DNA from: Eustoma russellianum
Lineage: Eukaryota; Streptophyta; Magnoliopsida; Gentianales; Gentianaceae
Direction: 5' to 3'
Assembly: GCA_036186865.1 (NCBI GenBank)
Contig: AP025056.1
Location: forward strand, 32,795,107 to 32,859,106
Length of the DNA stretch: 64,000 bases
Shown here: in pieces, positions 55,106 to 64,000 of the stretch
Layout: each line of letters begins with the position of its first letter
Position numbering within the stretch: the stretch's first letter is position 1
Position numbers and translations under genes: made by a program
The notes under the pieces: model-generated
Told to the model about the DNA's origin: nothing
The model's database searches: none
The model's input: only the letters and a program-made list of their open reading frames with translations

Positions 55106-56599
55106 TGTTGAGAAAAAGGGGTTTGAGTGATTTCAAAATGCATGATTTAAATAACGTATATTAAAATGCATAACATATTTTATGACATGACACGTTTTGC
55201 ATAAAACTTGCCTTATATAGTTCATATATAATGTTGTCGTACTAACGAGCCATGAAGCTTTAATTATGTGGGATGATTATGTGACTTATGGAAATAATTT
55301 TATGGCTAATTGGCACATGCTTTTTGAGGTTTATTTTCAGATTTAGTCATCAAATGATGACAACTTCCATCCAATCAATGAGTGCCAAGTAAGCAAGAGC
55401 TTAATGATCATCCAATTAGAAGTTGCCAAGTAAGCAAGGAAAAATCACAATGATGTAATATACTCTTCCAAGGACTTAGAAGATAATTTTCAAGAAGAAG
55501 AGGATGGCTATAGGGGCGGCCATCATTGATAAAAGGAAAGAAGAGCGCAAGACAAAAACAACACAAGTCTTACAAGCTTAAGAGATTAAAAACGTTTTCC
55601 TCTCTTCTTATACACTCTCTTTCTTTCTTCTCTCTAAAAGCCTATTGTACTCATATTCATACATTTGAATAGGCTTCATATATACCACCACATACTCTCT
55701 TTATTGTTGTAAAAGATTGATCAAGGTGTGATCAATCTTGCACTTGCAAGGTGGCGGTGTTCGTGATCGTTGTATTCACATACAAGGTTTGTAAAGGGTT
55801 GGAGTTGGTGTGTAACTCTATCAACCCTGTGTGGTAAGGTGTTCTGTGTTTTGTGATTAGTGCTAACCGAGGAAGGTGTCCTCGAAGACTGGAGTAGGTT
55901 GTTTTAACCGAACCAGTATAAAATTCCTGGTGTTATTTACTTTCAGCACCTACTTTCAGTTTCAGTACTGTGTATCGTTTTTCATCACGTCACTAAAAAT
56001 AGTAAACGAATTTCAAAAATCACAAAACTTTCTAGAATCATATCCACACGTCTTAAGGTTAATTTGGCGTAAGTTTTAACCCTTTTAAACAAGGATAAGT
56101 CATCCAAACGTCTAAAGTTCTGAGACTAGTGCAGTCTGATTTTTAGGCTTATAAAGGTTGAGACTTTAAACGCATTTGACTATCTTCCCAAAAGAATTTT
56201 TCAATACTGTTTCAACTTAATTAATACAACTAATAAGGGGTTAGTCATTAAATGTTCAGAGCATTTGGAGTTACGGATAAATAGGAATTAATTTGTCAAA
56301 TCAGACTATCGTTTTTGGCAGATTTGCGCAAGCTGGCTACCAACGATTTTTCAAGGGGTTAGAGGTTGAATTTTAATTTGAAATTTTTAGGAGATACTCC
56401 AAACATCTGAGACTAAGTTCTCTCCAAATTTCAGAATTTTTGAAGACCTGCAACCTAGTTTTCAAAACGTTTAAAAACTGGTCCTGAAAACAAAAACTAT
56501 TTTCAGAAGTTGGGTTTTTGGTTTAAAACTATTTTAAAAACCACATTTTCCGCACCCACTATTCAACCCTCCTTCTAGTGGTGCGTTGCAGATCCTACA
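55106..56599 (+). repeat. Sirevirus B 3' LTR, internally deleted (1494 bp)
   Basis: It starts TGTTGAGAAAAAGG after the polypurine tract and ends GCAGATCCTACA. About half of the full LTR is missing at CATGAAGCTTTA|ATTATGTGGG near 55262, which removes the palindrome part. Confidence 0.88.
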
Positions 56600-56905
56600 G
56601 ATTCACTTTTACTTAGTCCATTTAGAAGTAATTGCATAGCCCTAGAGTTCATGCTCAATCTCTTTTTATCATCACTAGTATACTCTTGTTTAGGCTTAAC
56701 AACCTCTAGTGTGACTCCATCTACAGTAGATAATTTTGATGGAACAAATGGACCATCTTCTATAATGGACCAAAGATCAATATCAAAATGCCATAAGGAA
56801 AAGTTTCATTCTTAGCTTCCATTGAATGAAAGACTCACTGTCAAAGAGAGGAGGCCTTTGACTGGACATACCTTCTTGCTCGGTTTTGAAGTGTGTGGTT
56901 GCCAT
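56600..56905 (-). pseudogene. gag: Sirevirus gag start on the minus strand (element F)
   Basis: On the minus strand the ATG at 56905 opens MATTHFKTEQEGMSSQRPPL and runs through FIQWKLRMKLFLMA, where one extra T shifts the frame near 56790. It continues to AMQLLLNGLSKSES and ends at 56600, directly against the end of B's 3' LTR. About the first 110 residues are present. The wording matches the gag of C. Confidence 0.88.
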
Positions 56906-56947
56906 CTCACTTAGATCATTGGATCCTTTAGTTGTGAGTGTTCCTGC

Positions 56948-56959
56948 GCTCTAATACCA
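56948..56959 (-). promoter_or_regulatory. Primer binding site of element F (minus strand)
   Basis: On the minus strand TGGTATTAGAGC lies two bases after the LTR end, a one-base variant of the initiator tRNA-Met match. Confidence 0.85.
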
Positions 56960-56961
56960 CT

Positions 56962-59900
56962 TGTAGGATCTGCAAGGAACCACTAGAAAGGGGGGCTGAA
57001 TAGTGGGTGCAGAAAATGTGGTTTTTAAAATTGTTTTAAACCAAAAACACAAATTCTGAAAACAGTTTCTGTTTTCAGGACCTGTTTTGAAACATTTTGA
57101 AAACTAGGTTACAGGTCTTCCAAAATTCTGACATTTGGAGAGATTTTAGTCTCAGATGTTCTGAGTATCTCCTAAAAATTTCAGATTAAAATTCAACATG
57201 TAACCCCTTTAAAAATCGTTGATGGTCAGATTGCGCAAATCTGCCAGAAACGGTAGTCTGATTTAAAAAATTAATTCCTATTTAACCGTGACTCCAAATG
57301 CTCTGAAAATTTAATGACTAACTCCTTATTAGTTTTATTTAATTGGGTTGAAACATTTTTGAAAAATGCTTTTGGAAAGATAGTCAAATACATTCAAAGT
57401 CTCAATCTTTGCAAGCCTAAAAATCAGACTGCACTAGTCTCAGAACTTTTGACGTTTGAATGACTTATACTTGTCCAAAAAGGGTTGAAACTTGCACCAA
57501 AAGAACCTTAAGACGTGTGGCTATGTTTCCTGAAAGTTTTGTGATTTTTAAAATTCGTTTACTATTTTTACGAACGTGATAAAAATGATGCACTGTGCTG
57601 GAAACCGAAAGTAAGTGCTAAAAGTAAAGAACACAAGGAATTTTATACTGGTTCGGTTAAAACAACCTACTCCAGTCTTCGAGGACACCTTTCTCGGTTA
57701 GCACTAATCAAAAACACAAATAACACCTTACCACACAGGGTTGATGGAGTTACACAGTAACTCCAACTCTTTACAAACCTTGTATGTGACTACAATGATC
57801 ACGAACACCACCACTTTGCGAGTGCAAGATTGATCACACCTTGATCAATCTTTTACAACAATAAAGAGTATAGGGTGGTATGTAAGAAGCCTATTCAAGA
57901 TGTATGAATATGAATACAATAGGCTTTTAGAGAGAAGAAAGAAAGAAGTGTAGAAAGAAGAAGGAAATGTATGCGTTTTTTTCTTTTCAATTCGCAAGAC
58001 TTGTGTTGTCTTTTGTTTGCTCTCTTCTTTTCTCTTTATCCAGTTGGCCGCCCCCTATAGCTTGGTCTTCCTCTTGAAAATTATCTTCTAAGTTCTTGGA
58101 AGAGTATATTGCATCATTGTGACATTTCCTTGCTTACTTGGTCACTCCTCATTGGATGATCATTAAGCTCTTGCTTACTTGGCATTCTTTGATTTGATGG
58201 AAGTTGTCATCATTTGATGACTAGATAAATCTGAAAATAGTCCTTAAAACATGTGCCAATTAGCCATAAAAGTGTTGCCATAAATCACATAATAATTCCA
58301 CATAATTAGCAAGGCAAATTATCACCAATTTCATCCAAAAAATCGCCCAACAATTATTCTCCACATGCTGAAATTTTCAGCATGTGTGATGTTCAAGACA
58401 AGTTCAAATTATTGCCATGTATGTAGTAGATTTATCCCTTGAAAATAAAAAAAATCAAATATGCTTAACTTTGAGTCATAAAAATCGGCCATAACACATT
58501 CCAACACATGCTGAAATTTTCAGCATGTGTGATATTAAAAATATCATCACATTATTTCCATAACATTTTTAAAACATTGCCATTTTATCTCCCAATCAAT
58601 CCATATAATTCAAAGTAGTAAATATGTCACCATTAATAGTAAAAATCTACCACTCTAATGCACACATGCTGAAATTTTCAGCATGTGTTACAAATGTGAC
58701 ATAATTTGAATTGTTACCTTGTGTAGCTCCTTTCTTTATGTCACCAACATTGTATGATTCATTCTTGGCCAATCAAGATACCAACAAAGCTCCAATATGC
58801 TCCAACAAGGCTGAGCTAGGCATGTATGATGAATGTACATGTGCTGAATTTTATTTTTGCAAACTTTGTAAAATAGTGCACATATAATTATACACATATG
58901 TTATATTCTAATCAGCCTTTAATTGATTATTCTAGAACACTTTAGAATGTATAGAGTATGTAAAAAGTATCTAGATACATGTTATATGTCATGCCAAAAA
59001 TGATCCATGTGTCGTGTTCGTAGAAAACCGAATTTTCGACGTTTGTCGATTACCTTCTCCGATTAAATTCCAACTTTTTGCACATGTTATATATATTATG
59101 TTACACACAATATATATAAACTAAACTTTAATATTCAGCACTCATGGCTGATTAAAGTGGCACCTAACATGTGACAAAAATTGAATTTGGAATCTCCACA
59201 TTTTAGCCTTAATTTAGGGTGATTTGTGTGTGCCAACATGGAATGATTTTATGGATGTATATACCATGTGAGCCACGAAATTTGTGGCCATTTTTGAAGT
59301 GTAGGGGCTGTCCATCTATATATGGCAAGTACTTGACACGTTGGCGAAGTTTTGGTATTCACCCGATACGACAATTTTTTGTTTAGAACCTTTTAACGTG
59401 TCGTCATAAATTTTTCATCACCATGACTTATATCATATGATATAAGACCTGAATATACTCATAAATATGAGTTAAATATAGTGGTGTGACGTTAACGTAC
59501 GTACGAAAAAAATATAACGTGTCGGTAGTATGTTGGAATATATGTATATGTGCCTTTAAAAAAATCTGAATGTATATATATATACATATATATATATATG
59601 CATATATATATATATACATATATATATACACACATATATATATATATGGTAAAAACGTGTAGCATGAGGGAGAAGAAGACTTTCCATTCTTCAATTTGTT
59701 GCCTTTGTGCCTTTTTTGAATATAGCTTCCTTTAATGAACTACTTAGTTTATTTAACCAAGTACTTCATTTAATGAACTAGTTTAGTTCATTAATGATGG
59801 CACCTGAAAATAGTTCAAACACAACAAATGCTTGCCATTTGATGTAAGCTTTAAAGCTTCATGGCTCGTTAGTACGACAACATTATGTATGAACTATATA

Positions 59901-60008
59901 GGGTAAGTTTTATGTAGAAACGTATCATATTATAAAATATGTCATGCATTTCTTTAATACACGTTATTTAAATCATGCATTTTGTAATCACTCAAACCCT
60001 TTTTTCTC
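56962..60008 (-). repeat. Sirevirus LTR on the minus strand (element F, about 3.05 kb)
   Basis: Read on the minus strand it runs from GAGAAAAAAGGGTTTGAGTG (60008) to GCAGATCCTACA (56962) and matches the LTRs of B and C, including three CACATGCTGAAA/TTTCAGCATGTG palindromes (about 58363-58389, 58504-58530, 58665-58690) and a (TA)n tract near 59570-59650. The first bases (TGTT) are missing where it joins the plus-strand gag of E. Confidence 0.9.
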
Positions 60009-61257
60009 TGGACCCTAAAGTGACGTCTATGGAGGAGAGCAAAGAAACCAAATCAATTAAAATGGAGGAACTAATTGGATCACTTAAGGTATATGAGAAC
60101 AAACTCACTATAAGGAAATCAGAATCATCATCAAAACAAGGTAAGACTATTTTATTGACTAAAGGCTTGAGAAAATTCATGAGAAAGTCATTTAAAAACA
60201 AACCTAAGGCTACTTCCACTAAAAGAAATAAGAACAAAACAAATGACAAGGATGTTAAACGCTACGAATGCGGTAAACTTGGACATCTATCATATGACTG
60301 CCCTAATAAGGACAAGCTAACAAACAAACACCTTGACAAGGATCGGACCAAAAATAGACTCGTGTCAGAACCTAAGCAAAGGAGAAGAGCTCTCAAGGCC
60401 TCCACTTGGAGTGACACATCTGATTCTGAGAATGATACAGATGAGGAGACTGCACAAGTATGCTTTGTATCCAAAGCATCAAACGAGGTATCTTCTGACT
60501 CTGATTCTGACTCTGAACCTTCATATGATGATCTTTTTAGTCAGTACTTAGAATTGCATAAATTTACTAAGACTCTCGCAAAAGAAAAGAAGCGATTAAT
60601 TGAAGACAAGAAGTTGTTAGAATCTTCTAACACGAATCTTGTTGCTCAATTAAACGATTCAAAAGAAGAGTCGTCATGCATCATAAATGCCTTGAAATCA
60701 GAGATCACATCATTGAAAATAAATAATAATGAAATGAAATCCGAGATTTCAAGTTTGAAATCAAGAAATACGGATTTAGAAAAAATGATGAAACAGTTTG
60801 ATACGGGATCTAACATGCTAGATCGCATTATTTTATCACAAAAACATGACAGTGATGAAACTGGATTAGGATACACTGAGACAAACGAAGCATCATCTAA
60901 ACTAAACAAGTTTGTTTTGTTTAAGAATGTAGACACATCAAAGGCATACGTAGCGCCTAAAGTAACGCAAAGACCCCCTCTCCTCTCATCTCGTCATATC
61001 TCTTCTTCATATCATACGAAATATAATTATGTGCCGTATAAATATAAGAAGAAACAAGTGATGCATACACGACATTCATTCATCCATCTAGATCACGCAC
61101 TATGCACACCAACACGAGGACATATCAAAAACGCACACCATATGATGCGTATAGAGGAGTTCTTGGCCAAAGGCCTAAAGTCCACTCACAACATGTCTAC
61201 TACATTGCTCCTTCATGTACATTCTTACCATTTGCTAGACCGAGAAGGATCACCCAA
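60009..61257 (+). pseudogene. gag: Sirevirus E gag, N-terminal part missing
   Basis: The gag begins in the middle, at DPKVTSMEESKETKSIKMEE, directly after the inverted LTR. About 80 residues between the last codon on the minus strand (SKSES) and this point are missing. About 28 residues are deleted between GKTI and LLTKGL compared with C. The zinc knuckle has lost its first Cys (RYECGKLGHLSYDC, where C has CYEC). A frameshift lies near 61080-61100; the last part (61102-61293) is in another frame and ends KGTFTKM and TGA, as in C. The copy cannot make a working Gag. Confidence 0.9.
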
Positions 61258-61354
61258 GTATGGGTACCGAAAGGTACTTTTACTAAGATGTGAATAACTA
61301 ACTCGTAAGGACCCAAAATTAAAAGGGTACCTAAATTATTTTTGTCCATTGCAG
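61258..61354 (+). other. Candidate intron at the gag/pol junction of Sirevirus E (97 bp, GT-AG)
   Basis: Donor ACCCAA|GTATGG and acceptor TTTGTCCATTGCAG|GGAACC are the same as in C, the length is again 97 bp, and a CTAAC branch-like site is conserved. Removal would join gag and pol in frame. Confidence 0.5.
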
Positions 61355-64000
61355 GGAACCCACACATCAAAAGATACATCTATCAAATGGTTCCTTAACA
61401 GCGGTTGCTCGAGGCACATGACGGGTGACCCGAGCTTGTTCACAAAGTTGAAGAAGGTCACAAAAGGCTGATCTGTGACCTTTGGAGACAACAATGAAGG
61501 AAGAATCATCAGAAAAGGTACAATCGGAAGCCCAAGCACCCTTCAAATCTCCAACATCTTTTTGGTAAGCAACTTATCCTATAATCTTCTTAGCATCTCA
61601 CAATTTATTGACAACGGTTTTAATGTGTGTTTTATTCATCCATATTGCAATATAATAAATAAAAATGGAGAAGTAGTGTTAAAAGGAAAAAGGGAAGAAA
61701 ACATTTTTATGCTTTCTATGGATGACATGTTAGACGCTAAGGTTAAGTGTTTTATGTCAAATGAACCTAACGTTAACTTGTGGCATAGACGTTTAGGACA
61801 CATCGGCATTTCTACACTTGAAAAACTCCAACGAAAGAACCTAATACGAGGATTGCCTAAACTTGATTTAGACAACTTTCAGTTGTGTGAATCTTGCATT
61901 AGAGGCAAACAAACACGCGAGTCACTTAAACCTAAAAATGAAACAAGCACGTCTAGAGTTTTAGAATTATTACACATTGATTTGTTTGGTCCTAGTCGCA
62001 CTACGAGTCTCGGTGGACGTCATTATGCATGTGTGATTGTTGATGATTTTTCTCGTTATACTTGGACATTATTTCTTGCAAATAAAGATGATAGTGCCAT
62101 TGAGATTGTAAAACTAATAAAACAACTTGAAGATCAATATGGTTTAAATGTGAAAAAGATTAGAAGCGATAGAGGCGGTGAATTTAAAAACAAGGACATG
62201 ATTGCATTTTGCGAAGAAAAAGGAATGAAACACAGGTTTTCGGCACCTGGAACTCCTAAACTAAATGGAGTAGTAGAAAGAAAGAATAGGACACTACAAG
62301 AAATCGCTAGAACCATGTTGTGTGAAAATAAATTGCCTAGATTTTTGTGGACGGAAGCCGTAAATTGTGCATGCTATAGTTAATCGTTTGTCTATTAGAA
62401 AGAAAATAAACAAAACACCTTATGAGATATTAAATGATCGCATGCCTAAAATTGATTACTTTTGTGTGTTTGGTTGCAAATGCTTTGTTTTAAATACGAA
62501 AGATAATTTAGATAAGTTTGAATCTAAATCAATTGAATGCATCTTTGTTGGGTATTCTGTGAATTCAAAAGCATATAGATGTTATGATCCCATCACTAGG
62601 CAAATTCTAGAATCCATTCATGTGAAGTTTAATGAATTTGGTGAGATTGATAAAGATGAAGAATATGACGATGATTTTGAATTAAAACCCGTGTTGGATG
62701 ATGATGATGGCACGCATGATATGCATGATACACTAGATTTGCATGATCACTTAGAAATACATGAGAACGTAGAAAATAATCAACCAAGATGGCATAGAGA
62801 TCACCCACATGATCTCATTATAGGCGATATCACTCACGGTGTGCGACCACGTAGAAGAATAAATCCGGATGAAATAAATCAATTTCATGCCATGATATTC
62901 GAAATTAAACCTAAAAATGTGTTTGATGCTTTGAGTGATTCTTCTTGTATTGATGCTATGCATGATGAACTTAATCAATTCATAAGAAATGTGTATGGGA
63001 TTTAGTGCCACGACCACAAGATAAGACTATAATAGGCACAAAGTGGGTGTTTAGAAATAAAATGAATGAAGAAGAAAAAGTTGTTAGAAACAAAGCTAGA
63101 CTTGTCGCACAAGGATATAATCAAGAAGAAGGAATAGATTATGATGAAACATTTGCACCCGTAGCACGTTTAGAAGCCATACAACTTTTACTTGCTATTG
63201 CTTGCATGAAAGGTTTTAAACTTTATCAAATGGACGTGAAAAGTGCATTCTTAAATAGATTTATACAAGAAGAAGTATACGTGAAACAACCACCCGGTTT
63301 TGAAGATTTGAAACACCCCGATCACGTGTACAAACTAAAGAAGGCACTATATGGTTTAAAGCAAGCACCTAGGGCATGGTATGATCGTTTTGCTACTTTT
63401 CTCTTAGAAAATGGTTTTAAAAGAGGCACTATAGATAGCACTCTATTTTTGAAACAAGATAAATCGGATTTACTAATCATTCAAATTTATGTTGATGACA
63501 TCATTTTCGGCTCTACCTCTCATAAACTTGTTGAAGATTTTGAGACTTGCATGAAATCTGAATTTGAAATGTCTATGGTTGGTGAATTGAATTACTTTAT
63601 TGGATTGCAGATTAAACAAACGAGTAAAGATATACACATAAGCCAAGTTAAATATATAAATGATATTATTAAAAAGTTCAATTTTGAGAATTTAAAACCG
63701 TCCCCCACCCCTACGAGTGTCAGCACTAAACTAGATAAAGATGAACATGATAAGGATTTTGATAATGCTTTATATAGGTCTATGATTGGCTCTTTGCTCT
63801 ATCTTACTGCTAGTAGACCTGATATCATGTTTAGTGTATGTATGTGTGCACATTTTCAAAGTCAACCAAAAGTGTCTCACTACAATGTCGTGAAAAGAAT
63901 ATTTTGATATATTAAGCACACACCCACCTTTGGCATTTGGTATGATAAAGATCTTGAATTCAACTTGCATGCCTATACTGACGCAGATTATGGTGGATGT
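61355..64000 (+). pseudogene. pol: Sirevirus E pol (PR-INT-RT-RNase H), runs off the window
   Basis: Protease has lost its catalytic Asp (WFLNSGCSRHMTG, Asn for Asp) and is followed by a TGA near 61469. Integrase is readable from 61475 to about 62380 with LLHIDLFGP, IRSDRGGEF and NGVVERKNRTLQE. Further frameshifts lie near 62372 (two-base loss) and near 62990 (one-base loss). RT continues from 63005 with QMDVKSAFLN, EEVYVKQPPGF and YVDDIIFGS near 63490. A TGA at 63905-63907 stands where C has an Arg codon. RNase H begins (YTDADYGGC) at the right edge. The element is inactive, and its 3' LTR is outside the window. Confidence 0.93.

Larger units (their letters stand above)
24568..56599 (+). mobile_element. 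Sirevirus B: gag-only copia element, host of a four-level nest
   Basis: The element's own parts are a 5'-truncated LTR (24568-26778), PBS, gag (26835-28715), a short 3' leader with polypurine repeats (54786-55105) and an internally deleted 3' LTR (55106-56599). Nothing between gag and the polypurine repeats encodes protease, integrase or RT, so pol was lost and the element could only have moved with help. Everything from 28716 to 54785 is later insertions: solo LTR D, Gypsy-2 and Sirevirus C. Confidence 0.85.

Overview
The window is nuclear DNA of a flowering plant, probably a eudicot. It is AT-rich and consists almost entirely of nested LTR retrotransposons, with no intact host gene, rRNA or tRNA. 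The only host-type coding traces are a short DUF4220 gene fragment near 2.7-3.2 kb and a decayed plant-mobile-domain (PMD, MAIN-like) gene at 20.2-24.5 kb. This is what pericentromeric or other gene-poor heterochromatin looks like; the species cannot be named from the sequence.

Layout. 1-8.05 kb: three decayed pol remnants of one Ty1/copia lineage (two on +, one on -) around the DUF4220 fragment. 8.05-17.02 kb: Gypsy-1, an old Ty3/gypsy chromovirus of Tekay/Del type, inserted in the minus-strand copia remnant; its 3' LTR is cut short and joined to the 3' half of another copia element (17.03-19.42 kb). 19.4-24.5 kb: the PMD gene, split by a 2.2 kb solo LTR with a TCCTC target duplication. 24.6-56.6 kb: a four-level nest in which each outer junction rejoins cleanly. 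Element B is a Sirevirus-type copia with gag but no pol. A solo gypsy LTR (family D, TSD CCCAA) sits in the end of B's gag. Gypsy-2 (TSD AATAG) sits in that LTR. Sirevirus C (TSD AAGGC) sits in the integrase region of Gypsy-2. 56.6-64 kb: an inverted Sirevirus 5' end (gag start, PBS and LTR on the minus strand) joined head-on to the plus-strand gag-pol of Sirevirus E, which leaves the window.

How the parts work. Gypsy-2 and Sirevirus C are young: each has nearly identical LTRs, a PBS matching initiator tRNA-Met, a polypurine tract and recognisable protease, integrase, reverse transcriptase and RNase H. Each carries a few disabling mutations, and Gypsy-2 is also split by C. Gypsy-1, B and E are older or more broken.

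The most interesting signal is in the Tekay-like elements. In both Gypsy-1 and Gypsy-2, gag-pol is interrupted at the same two codons by short GT-AG introns (gag/protease boundary and inside RNase H). In Gypsy-2 removing both leaves one frame, while keeping intron 1 stops translation after Gag. Their LTRs also carry a conserved GC-AG-like donor, a downstream acceptor followed by a conserved micro-ORF (MIFIEDDGEWA-E/Q-W), a palindrome array, and an array of hairpins mostly followed by GGTATAAA. Together these suggest a lineage that uses splicing to set its Gag:Pol output. This is inferred from sequence alone; RNA evidence would decide it.
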